Of a stretch of DNA of 64,000 bases, positions 50,607 to 59,703 are shown piece after piece. The position numbers were made by a program, and so were the translations under genes. Source of the DNA: Agrobacterium tumefaciens (GTDB lineage Bacteria > Pseudomonadota > Alphaproteobacteria > Rhizobiales > Rhizobiaceae); assembly GCF_005221325.1 (NCBI RefSeq), contig NZ_CP039890.1, positions 62,001-126,000 on the forward strand, given 5' to 3'. Position 1 is the first letter of the stretch. Every line of letters begins with the position of its first letter. The notes beneath the pieces are model-generated. The model was not told the origin of the DNA. It saw nothing but the letters and a program-made list of their open reading frames with translations, and did no database searches.

Positions 50607-50819
50607 CCTGAGCGACAGCAGCATACCGGAAGCCCATGATAAACTGGCGTTGCTACTGGCATCGGCGGCGTGGTGGCACGTCTTGCAAATCCGCACCCAC
50701 TTCGGATCGGGATGGACTGCGCCCCTGTTAATACGCTCGGTGAGTTGACGCGACTACGCCGAAGAGCGGTGTTTTTGCTTCCCAGACAAAGCGCCATCGT
50801 GAAGTCTAAGGTCTGCGGA

Positions 50820-51962
50820 TTAAGCTCCCCTGGACATATGGTTCGCCGGAAAATCCATAATCAGTTCATAGGCCGTGCTGCGCCCACCAGCCTCGCCTTT
50901 TCGGAGAATCCCTTTCGCTAACAGGTCCGCAATGTCGCGGGACGCCGTATCCTGGGATGCGTTCGTCAATTTCGCCCACTTCGTTGATGTAAGCTTGCCC
51001 TCGAAGTTGCCTTCTAGCAGTCTGTTGAGGACCTTGGCTTGTCGCGAGTTAAGATCATGCGCAGCATGCCTTTGCCAGAAATCATTCTTCAGCATGACGT
51101 TGTCGAGGGTTGCCAGCGCGCCTCCAACAGCGTTGCCCAACCGATCCAGGAACCATTCGACCCAGCTCGTAATATCGAGAGATTCATTGCTTGTGATCGA
51201 TTGCAGGGCTTCGTAGTAACCGGTGCGCGACCTCTCGATAGCGGCAGACATGGAGTAAAGTCTGTGTGCGCCGCCGCCACTACGTGCAAGTGTCATGTCG
51301 GCGATTGCGCGGGTTATGCGGCCATTGCCATCACCGAAAGGATGGATGGCAACGAACCAAAGGTGGGCGATAGCTGTTTTAACGAGAGGATCGAGATCAT
51401 GCGATCCGCTGAACCATTCGAGAAAGGCCGACATCTCAGCCTCTACGCGGTCTGCCGGTGGTGCAACATAATGGACTTTCTCGTATCCGAATGCGCCAGA
51501 AACAATTTCCATACGGCCACCTGAGTCATCACGCCACTCGCCGACACGAAGCTTGTGACCCCATTCGTTTCGGCCAGTTGGAAAGAGCGCCGCATGCCAT
51601 TGAAATAGCCGCTCTGCCGTTAGTGGGTGTGAGCAATTGATCGTGGCGTCGAGCGTGATATGGACAATACCCTCAACAGAGCGGTTCGGCGTCACGAACC
51701 CGTCGATGTCGATGCCAAGCCGCCGGGCTAACGATGACCGGACCTGTTGTTCATCTAGTCGCTCTCCTTCGATCGCCGACGACTTGACAACGTCGTCCGT
51801 CAGCGCCTGCAGGAACGTTGCCTCGCGCGTACGAAATCCGAGGCTTTCGACACGGCCGATGAGCCGCCCCTGATCAAAGCGTACGGTTGCAAGCCTTGAT
51901 GCCAAGTGTTCGAGTTTCCATTCGAACTTTGGCCATTGGGGAGATTGCCAGATATATGTCAT
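50820..51962 (-). CDS. Fic-family protein with DUF4172 and C-terminal winged helix
   Basis: A 380-residue Fic protein, which would transfer AMP (or another nucleotide) to target proteins. The N-terminal DUF4172 segment has YIWQSPQWPKFEW. The inhibitory motif is SSAIEGE (S-x-x-x-E-G), so it is self-inhibited. The active site HPFGDGNGR is intact. The C-terminus (about 310-375) has a winged HTH with LTSTKWAKLTNASQDTASRD. ATG at 51962; longer frames reach 52112. Repeats in its promoter suggest self-control through that HTH. Confidence 0.92.
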   Translation of the reverse strand: MTYIWQSPQWPKFEWKLEHLASRLATVRFDQGRLIGRVESLGFRTREATFLQALTDDVVKSSAIEGERLDEQQVRSSLARRLGIDIDGFVTPNRSVEGIVHITLDATINCSHPLTAERLFQWHAALFPTGRNEWGHKLRVGEWRDDSGGRMEIVSGAFGYEKVHYVAPPADRVEAEMSAFLEWFSGSHDLDPLVKTAIAHLWFVAIHPFGDGNGRITRAIADMTLARSGGGAHRLYSMSAAIERSRTGYYEALQSITSNESLDITSWVEWFLDRLGNAVGGALATLDNVMLKNDFWQRHAAHDLNSRQAKVLNRLLEGNFEGKLTSTKWAKLTNASQDTASRDIADLLAKGILRKGEAGGRSTAYELIMDFPANHMSRGA

Positions 51963-51982
51963 AGTGCAAGATAAGTCCCATA

Positions 51983-52044
51983 TGCGGAGAATGGAAAGCA
52001 TAATCTCCGCAGACATGCGGACATTATCTAACTTAATCTCCGCA
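51983..52044. promoter_or_regulatory. Repeated TGCGGAGA sites before fic
   Basis: TGCGGAGA at 51983-51990, its inverse TCTCCGCA at 52004-52011 and 52037-52044, and a partial TGCGGA at 52016-52021. Together they make two inverted pairs over the whole gap between dinB and fic. This is likely an operator for the Fic protein's own winged HTH or for another regulator. Confidence 0.55.
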
Positions 52045-53157
52045 TCAGTTCCACATATCCTTTTTGGCGAAATCGAGCTGCGGTTGTTCTTCGTCCTCAA
52101 CGGCTTGATCATTGGTTAGGGAAGACAGGGTCACGCCCAGCAGCCTGACCGGCCGACGGAAGGGGTAGACCGTCGCCAGCAGAGCCGATGCTGCCTCGAG
52201 GATTTCTTGAATTCCGACGGCAGGCGACGCGCTTGTCCGGCTGCGTGTCGCCTGGGTGAAGTCGGAATACTTGACCTTCACAGTGACTGTCTTGCCGCTG
52301 ACGCGCTGCGCCTCGCAATAGCGCCAGACCTTCTCGACAAGCGGCCTCAACTCGGCAGCGGCAAGATCGAGGTCGTTGATATCGACGCTGAATGTGTCCT
52401 CGGCACCAACAGATTTGCGAATGCGATCTGGGCGGACCTGCCGTTCATCGATACCGCGGGCAATGCCGTAGAAGTAAGGACCGGACTTGCCGAAATGCTC
52501 GACCAAGAACTGCAGCGGCTTTGACTTCAGATCCGCGCCGGTCTGGATGCCGAGCCGGTGCATTTTCTCCGCGGTAGCCGGACCGACGCCATGGAATTTC
52601 TTGACCGCGAGCCGCTCGACAAAGGCCGGACCGTTCTTCGGCGTTATGACGGCCTGACCATTCGGCTTGTTGAGGTCGGATGCCATCTTGGCCAGGAACT
52701 TGTTGTAGGAAATGCCCGCGGATGCATTGAGACCGGTGATCTGCTTGATCCTGGCCCGAATTTCGAGCGCGATCTCGGTCGCTATCGCCATCCCCTTCAG
52801 GTTCTCTGTGACGTCGAGATAGGCCTCATCGAGCGAAAGCGGTTCGATCAGCGGCGTGTAATCAGCGAAAATTGCCCGAATTTGCTCGGACACGGCCTTG
52901 TAGACGTCGAAGCGCGGCGGCACGAAAATCAGGTCGGGACACTTTCGCGCGGCAGTGACGGACGGCATGGCCGAGCGGACGCCAAATTCGCGTGCTTCAT
53001 AGCTTGCGGCTGCTACCACACCGCGTGCAGCTGCACTGCCGACTGCCACCGGCTTACCGCGCAATTCAGGATTGTCACGCTGTTCCACAGACGCGTAGAA
53101 AGCATCCATGTCGACGTGAATGATTTTGCGGATCGGTGTTGGGGCCATGCCTGTCAT
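52045..53157 (-). CDS. dinB: DNA polymerase IV (Y family)
   Basis: A 370-residue translesion polymerase. The catalytic acids are in IIHVDMDAFYASVE and LSLDEAYLDV; YNKFLAKMASDLNKP and the helix-hairpin-helix GVGPATAEKMHRLGI follow. The C-terminal end QLDFAKKDMWN may act as a clamp-binding tail. The ATG at 53157 or 53148 is likely the start; the frame open to 53319 was rejected. It belongs with the DNA-damage genes of the window. No LexA box was recognised upstream. Confidence 0.93.
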   Translation of the reverse strand: MTGMAPTPIRKIIHVDMDAFYASVEQRDNPELRGKPVAVGSAAARGVVAAASYEAREFGVRSAMPSVTAARKCPDLIFVPPRFDVYKAVSEQIRAIFADYTPLIEPLSLDEAYLDVTENLKGMAIATEIALEIRARIKQITGLNASAGISYNKFLAKMASDLNKPNGQAVITPKNGPAFVERLAVKKFHGVGPATAEKMHRLGIQTGADLKSKPLQFLVEHFGKSGPYFYGIARGIDERQVRPDRIRKSVGAEDTFSVDINDLDLAAAELRPLVEKVWRYCEAQRVSGKTVTVKVKYSDFTQATRSRTSASPAVGIQEILEAASALLATVYPFRRPVRLLGVTLSSLTNDQAVEDEEQPQLDFAKKDMWN

Positions 53158-53325
53158 GGATCTCGCTCGACGGCGGACAGAAACAAACAGGGAACATATC
53201 AGCCTGAAGAAACGATTCCAAGTCGTCCCGAACCAATTTTCGGATTTGCCAGGACCCACGCTGATGACGCCGTTAGACCCGACATGGAGGACCCAGACAA
53301 CCAGCGCATCAGTGAGCAAGCCCCA

Positions 53326-53562
53326 TCACTCAAACCGAACAACGGATCTTAGTGGGATTTTTGCGATCAGGACACCGTCGCCTCTGACAACCTCGAACAC
53401 TGCGCCGTCTACAACTTCGTTCTTGAGAATTTTCTCTGCGAGCATTTCTCTAGCGGCTTGCGCGGCTTCGACACGGGCTCGCTCGTCGTTCGAAAGCATT
53501 GCGCCTTCCCCATCCACCGAGAGGCCCTCTGCGTCTCGGAAGTGGAAGTAATACCGTGGCAT
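53326..53562 (-). CDS. DUF6894 family small protein
   Basis: A 78-residue protein of the rhizobial DUF6894 family: MPRYYFHFRDAEGLSVDGEG, then EAAQAAREMLAEKIL, then VFEVVRGDGVLIAKIPL. Function unknown; members are frequent in stress-inducible operons. An EcfG-type promoter lies 35 bases upstream. Confidence 0.85.
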   Translation of the reverse strand: MPRYYFHFRDAEGLSVDGEGAMLSNDERARVEAAQAAREMLAEKILKNEVVDGAVFEVVRGDGVLIAKIPLRSVVRFE

Positions 53563-53596
53563 TGCATACTTTCCTGTTTCTTATGAAGTTTTATTC

Positions 53597-53621
53597 AACC
53601 ACCTCCCAGGGTGTTGGTTCC
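53597..53621 (-). promoter_or_regulatory. EcfG-type promoter for the DUF6894 gene
   Basis: On the minus strand, GGAAC (53621-53617), 17 bases, GTT (53599-53597). Exact fit to the GGAAC-N16/17-(C)GTT form recognised by alphaproteobacterial EcfG/RpoE2. Confidence 0.65.
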
Positions 53622-53674
53622 GTCAAAAATTTTGCAAAACCGTGGTGCCTATAAGAGCTCAATGAGGATTCATG

Positions 53675-53699
53675 GGAACCGTTGGGCCACAGCGCGGTT
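53675..53699 (+). promoter_or_regulatory. EcfG-type promoter toward the receiver gene
   Basis: GGAAC (53675-53679), 17 bases, GTT (53697-53699), pointing at the gene at 53835. It lies back to back with the site at 53597-53621. Confidence 0.6.
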
Positions 53700-53834
53700 C
53701 TGTTGCGGGGGCGTTGACAGCCATTGTATCTTGCTTGCCTTACAATTCACAAGCTAAGCGCGTATAGCGAGAGGCGATGTCGGCACTGCTTGCGTAGGGC
53801 GCAGCAGGGGCGGGGACAAATTGAGGACATTCCT

Positions 53835-54200
53835 GTGCTACGCGTCTTTAGGGGCAAGAGGCTGATGGTTGTGGAGCAGCGGGCGCTGTTGACGGCAAGA
53901 TGTCGCGTGCAGATCGTTGCCGCTGGAGCAACTGTTGTCGGCCCCTTCTCTTCTGTTAGGCAGGTCTTGCAGACATTGGAAGACGGTGGGGTCGATGCCG
54001 CGATCATCGATGCCGAAGTCGATGAAGAAACCATGATGCACCTGGCCATGCTTCTCGACGCGATGAAGGTGCCTTTTGTTTTTGCTTCCGTCCAGAGGGC
54101 GGATTCGGCGGGCTACGTCTTGAGTGACGACTCGACGCAACTTCGAAAAATAGCCGATGCGCTCTTTGGCCGACCGGGCCCGTCGTCCACTCTTCACTGA
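53835..54200 (+). CDS. Atypical receiver-domain protein
   Basis: A 121-residue stand-alone receiver-like protein (GTG start; GAGG upstream). LRVFRGKRLMVVEQRALL takes the place of the usual first strand with its acidic pair, which here is only Glu-Gln. The phosphoacceptor-like Asp is in VDAAIIDAEVDEET, and VPFVFASV fits the beta-4 strand with its Ser. The weak acidic pocket suggests poor or no phosphorylation. The frame extends to 53724, but that part looks non-coding. It overlaps the convergent 54194 gene by seven bases. Confidence 0.75.
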   Translation: MLRVFRGKRLMVVEQRALLTARCRVQIVAAGATVVGPFSSVRQVLQTLEDGGVDAAIIDAEVDEETMMHLAMLLDAMKVPFVFASVQRADSAGYVLSDDSTQLRKIADALFGRPGPSSTLH

Positions 54201-54517
54201 TCGTTGACGCGCGCGCCTTCGCCTGAAGAGGGTGCATCAAGACCTTGCACACCAAATTCCCGAAGCATCACCCGCCGCATCGTCGAAAACAGCTCGACAT
54301 CAATGGGAGATGTGTCGTCGATTACTGGAAATTCCCGGAGGATTTCGCTGATCGTCTTTTCCACAAGGTGGACCTGTAGCGCTTCGTTGGGGGTGAAGCG
54401 ACTGGCCCAACGGATAAGGATACGTCGGAGCAAGCAATTACGAGAAATTTCTGGCTGGGGCACACGGCCGTCCTCCACACGAATAGGCGGGAGCACGTAG
54501 TAACCCTCAGGTGCCAC
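54194..54517 (-). CDS. Small protein, unknown
   Basis: A 107-residue protein. The middle, RNCLLRRILIRWASRFTPNEALQVHLVEKTISEIL read over 26-60, is amphipathic and basic; the end is acidic. Not recognised. It is convergent with the receiver gene, with the stops overlapping. Starts at an ATG with no strong ribosome site; a later start is possible. Confidence 0.5.
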   Translation of the reverse strand: MAPEGYYVLPPIRVEDGRVPQPEISRNCLLRRILIRWASRFTPNEALQVHLVEKTISEILREFPVIDDTSPIDVELFSTMRRVMLREFGVQGLDAPSSGEGARVNDQ

Positions 54518-55153
54518 CGCCTATGAATTCGGTTGGTGGCAATGCATTGGATGGTACTCCTATCGTAGCGAGAGTCGACCCCTATAATTGGCAACCCTAA
54601 ATCAACCCTTGATTGCCTTGATCTAGCCCCAATGTTCGTGAGGCTTGACGGTGCGATCGGTTCGAAGGAAGGCCTGCTTCGCACTCTTCAGCGCCTCCGA
54701 AGCGCCATCAATCCGGAACGTGCGTAAAAATGCAACCACTGCTTCGCACTGCGGCGCATTATCAGAATGCTGCCATCGTCTCCATTCTTGCAAAGGGAAG
54801 CTTAGTGGCCTCGCATGGGGCCGTTGGTCCCAGATCCTCGCTCGCGATCACCAGGCTGGCCGACCGGGACTGGTGGCGCTCCTTCGTCGTTGTTGGTGAA
54901 AATGTCCTCATTCTTGGGTCTGGTTCGCCAGGTCGATCCGTGAGTTGTTTTCGGATCGTCGGGCTTACAAGGTGCTTGCGGTGACGTCTCGCATGATTGT
55001 CACTCCTTCGAAGAACGAACCATAAAAGCGAACGCATGCCCCCGGCCGAACGGATGGTTTGGGGAACCGACGTCAGGGCAATCGCATTTTCAGGTCGTAA
55101 GTAGACAAGATGCGAGAGAACAAAACCCAGCAATACGCCGTCTCGTGCTCGGC
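54518..55153. other. Region without a supported gene
   Basis: Contains a 31-codon plus-strand ORF (54632-54727, begins MFVRLDGAIGSKEGLL) directly followed by an 84-codon ORF at 54730-54984. Both lack ribosome sites and recognisable similarity, and a minus-strand ORF covers the same DNA. No clear promoter or terminator was seen. Confidence 0.4.
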
Positions 55154-56587
55154 TTAGAGACGGTCACGAGCGGCGCTCAGCCGGATGACCAGGCCGTCAG
55201 GTTTCCAGTCGCGGTGAATTTCTCCACCTAGCTGGCTACCAATGGTCGCGCGACCGAGAATTGTGCCGAAACCTTCCCCGTCGGACGTTCGCTTGACCGG
55301 CGGCCCACCTTTCTCGGTCCAGGTGAGAGTGAACAGCTGGTCGTCGCTTTCACATGCAATTTCAACGCGTCCCTGTTCGGTTGACAAAGCACCGTATTTT
55401 GCGGCGTTGGTTGCGAACTCGTGTAGCAGAAGCGCAAAACTCGTCAGAGAACCGCCTGTAATATCAATATCCGGGCCACTAATGATCACGTGAGAAGCCG
55501 CTCCCTGGCCGTAGGGGGCGAGGATTGTTTTGATCAGCGAGTGAAGTGTGGTCGCCTGGGCAAGGCGATCAGATTCGAGGGACGTTAGCGAAACTGTCAA
55601 CATATGCGCCCGTGAAAGAGCGTTAAGCCTCTCCCGAACCGCGGCTGCGAGCTCAGCCGACGTTTTCGTCGTTCTTGCACTGAGCGAAACTATGCTGCTC
55701 GCCACGGTGAAGAGGTTCTTTACACGGTGGTTCATCTCCTGGATCAACAGATGTTGTTGTTCTTCAGCACGCCGGCGTTCCGTGATATCGCGCGCAATTT
55801 TGGAAGCACCTATGACGTGACCGATGCGGTTTCTGATCGGCGATACAGACAAGGAGATATCGACAAACGTGCCGTCCTTTCGCTTGCGGACCGTTTCGTA
55901 GTGATCGATCTTTTCGCCGCGCCGGAGGCGCGCAAGAATGGCGGGTTCTTCATCCGCTCGATCCGGAGGGATCAGCATCGTGACCGAACGGCCCACCGCT
56001 TCTTCCACGGTATAACCAAACAACTGTTCAGCGCCGCGATTCCAGTCCGTGATTATACCGTTCAGATCTTTTGCCAGAATTGCGTCGTCAGAGGACTGGA
56101 TTATGGCTGTCATACGCTGTGTGATCTCATCGGTGAATGGATCATCGGGCTCTTCGATGAGCATGTTGACGCCGCCGGAGAGGACACCGCCGCTATTGAA
56201 TATCGGAGTTGCGAACGCACGGACGGGAAGCCGGCTTCCGTCGGGTCGCTCCACAAGCAAATGATGATCTCGCACCGGTCGCTTTTCCCGCAGAGCTATC
56301 GCCATGGGGCTCTCCACATGCGGCAGTGGCTCGCCATCTGGCGTGTGGAGCCTAAGGGATCCGCAGTACCTGACGTCCTTTAAACGCGGCTTGAGCTGCC
56401 ATATGTCAGCGGCCAACTCGTTGTAGAATATCAGAGTGCCGGCTTCATCGGTGAGATAACCTGCAATCGGCGATACCTGCAGAAAGTCGCGCGACGTCAA
56501 GTCCCCGTTCGAGACATCGCTGGACAGCGCGCGCACGGTATCGGAAGGAAACATTCGATTGTCATCATCACGATTGTAATCACGCAC
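55154..56587 (-). CDS. PAS-PAS HWE-family histidine kinase
   Basis: A 477-residue soluble sensor kinase. A first PAS-like domain (about 35-145) is followed by a clear PAS/PAC (about 160-275: DAILAKDLNGIITDWNRGAE and ASKIARDITERR). The kinase core is of the HWE/HisKA_2 type: EMNHRVKNLF carries the phosphorylated His, HEFATNAAKYGALS is the N box, and the W-x-E motif appears in TLTWTEKGG. HWE kinases often feed PhyR/NepR/EcfG stress signalling, but no PhyR or NepR gene is in this window. Confidence 0.92.
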   Translation of the reverse strand: MRDYNRDDDNRMFPSDTVRALSSDVSNGDLTSRDFLQVSPIAGYLTDEAGTLIFYNELAADIWQLKPRLKDVRYCGSLRLHTPDGEPLPHVESPMAIALREKRPVRDHHLLVERPDGSRLPVRAFATPIFNSGGVLSGGVNMLIEEPDDPFTDEITQRMTAIIQSSDDAILAKDLNGIITDWNRGAEQLFGYTVEEAVGRSVTMLIPPDRADEEPAILARLRRGEKIDHYETVRKRKDGTFVDISLSVSPIRNRIGHVIGASKIARDITERRRAEEQQHLLIQEMNHRVKNLFTVASSIVSLSARTTKTSAELAAAVRERLNALSRAHMLTVSLTSLESDRLAQATTLHSLIKTILAPYGQGAASHVIISGPDIDITGGSLTSFALLLHEFATNAAKYGALSTEQGRVEIACESDDQLFTLTWTEKGGPPVKRTSDGEGFGTILGRATIGSQLGGEIHRDWKPDGLVIRLSAARDRL

Positions 56588-57025
56588 CTGATACCTCTGA
56601 CTTGCTCGTGTTAATCCTCGGGCCAGTATATGGCTTCGCTTTCGTTGAAACCCTATTGTTGAGCATCAAAAGTTACCTTTGTTGAAAAGGGACTTGGCAA
56701 CTCGGAACATGGTCGCTCTCGTGTTCCCTTTATCTTTCCGCCACTGTCTTGATCGGTGCGTAGTCGGCCGCTCACGTCGCTACATCCTTGATATGGAGCG
56801 CCAAGCGCTTCGCTGCTGTCTTATGCTGCGGAGCTGACGGCGCGCTTCAATATTCGACTTAATAGCTTTATCTCCTGACGGCGGTTTGCAGTGCTGTGGC
56901 TCTTATGATCGAGCATTCTCTGAATGAAGCGGGACGCGAGCGGTCGTCACCATCGGCTGCATGTTCAGTCCCCATCTGGGAATGATGTGCGGCAATCTTC
57001 ACTTTGAAAAGGACTATTCGACCGT
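56588..57025. other. Region without a supported gene
   Basis: No coding region could be supported between the HWE kinase start and the glgX stop. GGAAC (56704-56708) and GTTCC (56723-56727) form a small inverted repeat, but the spacing of 14 does not fit an EcfG promoter. The rest shows no clear structure. Confidence 0.45.
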
Positions 57026-59101
57026 TCAAAGGTCCTTCCTTGAACGTAGCAGAACAAGGCTGCGTTCTATTAAGACATATTCAGCGGCTTCAATTTTTCG
57101 GTCGGCCATGTCGGGATCGGCTGTCGTTAGAACCTCGACCCAGCCTCCCTCTACCTGCGGCAGCACGAATGGCACCGGCCCATCATGGGGATTGAACAGA
57201 ATGAGAATATCGTCCCAGCCCTCCTCTTCGTCATGATCGCGGCAAACACGCAGTCCGATCGTCGTGGCTCCGGGATCGTCCCATTCCTCCTGCGTCTGTT
57301 CGCTGGCTGCGGGATTGTACCAGGTGATGACCATCCCGTCGCGCCAGTCATCCCGCCTCAAAATCGAGTGTTCATTCCGCAATGAGATCAATCTGCTGAC
57401 GAAATAGCGCAGTTGCGCTGCGCTTGCCGGCAGCCCGTCCCAATGAACCCAACTCAGCTCGTTATCCTGGCAGTACCCGTTGTTGTTGCCCATCTGGCTG
57501 CGGCCGAACTCGTCGCCGGCCAGGAGCATCGGGGTTCCGTGAGACAGAAACAACGTAGCGAGGAAGTTTCGTTTTTGGCGGTCGCGAAGAGAAATGATCC
57601 CTTCGTCATCCGATGGGCCTTCGATACCGAAATTGAAACTCCGGTTATCACCATGACCATCCCTGTTGTCCTCACCATTCGCCTGATTGTGCTTCTCATT
57701 GTATGAAACGAGGTCGTTGAGCGTAAAGCCGTCATGGGCAGTCAGAAAATTCACGCCCGACCAGGGGCGTCGACCGCGCAAGTCGTAAACGTCGCCGGAG
57801 CCCAGAACACGCGCGGCAAAGTCCCGGGTCGTGCCATCCCGGTTTCTCCAGTAGTCCCGGACGGTGTCGCGGTACTTGTCGTTCCATTCTGCCCAGCCAG
57901 GTGGAAACCCGCCTACCTGGTAGCCGCCGGGCCCTATATCCCACGGCTCGCCCACGAGCTTCAGGCGTGACAGAACCGGGTCCTGTCCAACGGCATCGAA
58001 GAAGCCACCGCGCTGGTCGAAACCTTCGGGCTCACGTCCCAGAATGGTTCCGAGATCAAATCGGAACCCGTCGATCTCCATCTCCTGAGCCCAGTAACGA
58101 AGCGAGTCCGTTATCATCTGCAAAACCCGCGGATGGGAGGTGTTCACCGTATTCCCGGTTCCTGTATCGTTGATGTAATACCGCGCCTGACCCGGCAAGG
58201 TGCGATAATAGGAAAAGTTGTCGATACCCCTGAAGGAGAGTGTCGGCCCCATTTCATTGCCTTCGGCGGTGTGATTGTAGACGACGTCGAGGATGACCTC
58301 TATCCCCGCCTCGTGAAAGGCTCGGACCATGTCGCGGAAGCCCTGAACGCCCCGGGGACCAAAGTAGCGGTTAGCCGGTGCAAAGAAAGCCAGCGTGTTG
58401 TACCCCCAGAAATTCCGCAGACCTTTTTCCAGCAAATGGGCATCGTCGGGAAACCAGTGGACGGGAAGCAGCTCGATGGAGGTTACGCCAAGGCTTTTGA
58501 CATAGTCCACGATCTCCTTTTGCCCAAGCCCCTCGAAAGTACCTCTCAGAGCCTCCGGCACGGCGGGATGAAGCTGGGTGAAACCTTTGACATGAGTTTC
58601 GTAGAAAATCGTCTTCGACCAGGGAATATCGGGGCGAGGCTTACCCCTTGGCGCGTCGGCCCGCCCGACGATCCGAGCTTTGGGAACGAACGGAGCGCTG
58701 TCGGTTTTGTCGAAGGACAAGTCCTTGTCCACACTAGCCGACACATATGCGAACTGGGGCTGCCCCCATTCGATCTCACCGACGAGTTCGCGCGCATAGG
58801 GGTCAAGCAACAGCTTGTGAGGGTTGAAACGGTGGCCATTCTCCGGATCAAACGGTCCGTAAACACGGTAGCCATAAAGCGCCCCTGGCGTCAGGCCCGG
58901 GATATAACCATGCCAGACCTCGTTGGTATATTCGTGAAGTTCGATACGCTCGATCTCCGTCCTCCCATCGTCTGTAAAGAGGCAAAGTTCCACCCGTTCC
59001 GCATGCGCGCTGAACAACGCGAAGTTCACGCCGTCATTGTCTGCGATCGCACCGAGCTGACGGTGGTCACCGGCGATGATACGGGAATTTCTGCTGATCA
59101 T
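57026..59101 (-). CDS. glgX: Glycogen debranching enzyme GlgX
   Basis: A 691-residue isoamylase-type enzyme that hydrolyses alpha-1,6 branches of glycogen. It has an N-terminal CBM48 domain (about 10-120, GVNFALFSAHAERVELCLF), then the GH13 barrel with VILDVVYNHT (region I), FRFDLGTILG (nucleophile Asp), KLVGEPWDIG (acid Glu) and FLTAHDGFTL (His-Asp). The ATG at 59101 follows AGAGGT; an open extension to 59185 was not used. It stands apart from other glg genes and may serve stress or desiccation metabolism. Confidence 0.95.
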   Translation of the reverse strand: MISRNSRIIAGDHRQLGAIADNDGVNFALFSAHAERVELCLFTDDGRTEIERIELHEYTNEVWHGYIPGLTPGALYGYRVYGPFDPENGHRFNPHKLLLDPYARELVGEIEWGQPQFAYVSASVDKDLSFDKTDSAPFVPKARIVGRADAPRGKPRPDIPWSKTIFYETHVKGFTQLHPAVPEALRGTFEGLGQKEIVDYVKSLGVTSIELLPVHWFPDDAHLLEKGLRNFWGYNTLAFFAPANRYFGPRGVQGFRDMVRAFHEAGIEVILDVVYNHTAEGNEMGPTLSFRGIDNFSYYRTLPGQARYYINDTGTGNTVNTSHPRVLQMITDSLRYWAQEMEIDGFRFDLGTILGREPEGFDQRGGFFDAVGQDPVLSRLKLVGEPWDIGPGGYQVGGFPPGWAEWNDKYRDTVRDYWRNRDGTTRDFAARVLGSGDVYDLRGRRPWSGVNFLTAHDGFTLNDLVSYNEKHNQANGEDNRDGHGDNRSFNFGIEGPSDDEGIISLRDRQKRNFLATLFLSHGTPMLLAGDEFGRSQMGNNNGYCQDNELSWVHWDGLPASAAQLRYFVSRLISLRNEHSILRRDDWRDGMVITWYNPAASEQTQEEWDDPGATTIGLRVCRDHDEEEGWDDILILFNPHDGPVPFVLPQVEGGWVEVLTTADPDMADRKIEAAEYVLIERSLVLLRSRKDL

Positions 59102-59191
59102 TGTTACCTCTGGAAAGTTGGCGGGATGGGAACAGGCCGGGTGTTGCCGGCATATCTGGCTTAGAGCGCGCCGATTTTGAGCCACGTCAGT

Positions 59192-59215
59192 AACCTAGGG
59201 GCCCGAAACGGTTCC
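59192..59215 (-). promoter_or_regulatory. Possible EcfG-type promoter for glgX
   Basis: Minus strand GGAAC (59215-59211), 16 bases, GTT (59194-59192), ending 91 bases before glgX. One base shorter than the other sites in this region, so weaker evidence. Confidence 0.4.
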
Positions 59216-59267
59216 GTTCGGCGATGAGGCATATTGTCCTGTAGCGTTTGCACTTCAGCGATCAGAG

Positions 59268-59290
59268 CTTTCCGACAGACTGTCGGAAGG
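59268..59290 (-). terminator. Hairpin after the DUF2934 gene
   Basis: TTCCGACA, three-base loop, TGTCGGAA, extended by a wobble and a C-G pair. It lies about 120 bp after the DUF2934 stop on the minus strand and before the glgX promoter. No T-run. Confidence 0.4.
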
Positions 59291-59408
59291 CTGGCGAATG
59301 ATATACCGGCATCGGGCCTGTTCGGATGTCCCTCGCAATGCTCGATAAGGCGGCCGCCGAAGACGGCCTATCCTTCGCCTTCAAATCGGAGAACAATTTC
59401 GCCTTCCG

Positions 59409-59588
59409 TCAGACGCTTTTTCCCGGGGAGCCGTCAGCCGGAGAAGGTGGCTCGACGGGTCCGAATTCGGTCTCCCAGTCGGCACTGGCAAGGTGCCACT
59501 GTTCTTCGTCCTGTCCTTCAGGCCGACCGGCCTGCTCCCAGAGTTCATAAGCGCGCTTCGATATCCATTCCTCGCGATCAGTACCCAT
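59409..59588 (-). CDS. DUF2934 family small protein
   Basis: A 59-residue protein: DREEWISKRAYELWEQAGRP, then GQDEEQWHLASADWETEFGP. This is the DUF2934 pattern (I-x-x-R-A-Y-E-L-W-E-x-x-G-x-P-x-G-x-x-x-x-H-W-x-x-A), a family common in rhizobial stress clusters with no known activity. AGGAGG five bases before the ATG is a very strong ribosome site. An EcfG-type promoter lies 41 bases upstream. Short enough to be missed by gene callers. Confidence 0.85.
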   Translation of the reverse strand: MGTDREEWISKRAYELWEQAGRPEGQDEEQWHLASADWETEFGPVEPPSPADGSPGKSV

Positions 59589-59628
59589 TTCATCCTCCTA
59601 TTTGGTTCAAACCGGTATCATGCTGCCG

Positions 59629-59653
59629 AACCGTCGCAGCCATCGAAAGTTCC
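59629..59653 (-). promoter_or_regulatory. EcfG-type promoter for the DUF2934 gene
   Basis: Minus strand GGAAC (59653-59649), 17 bases, GTT (59631-59629). It ends 41 bases before the DUF2934 start. Confidence 0.65.
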
Positions 59654-59703
59654 TCAGGATGGGGACAGCGAGGGCAGACAGGCAGGAATTTTGTCTGATA
59701 ATC

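Noticed and set aside
54730..54984. 84-codon ORF between two minus-strand genes
   Set aside because: No ribosome site, a competing frame on the other strand and no recognisable residues; left as a doubtful region.
56704..56727. GGAAC...GTT as an EcfG promoter before the HWE kinase
   Set aside because: The spacing is 14 rather than 16-17 and the repeat is symmetrical, so it may be only a small palindrome.
58133..59164. 343-codon frame antisense to glgX
   Set aside because: The minus strand carries full GH13 motifs; the plus-strand translation has no family features.
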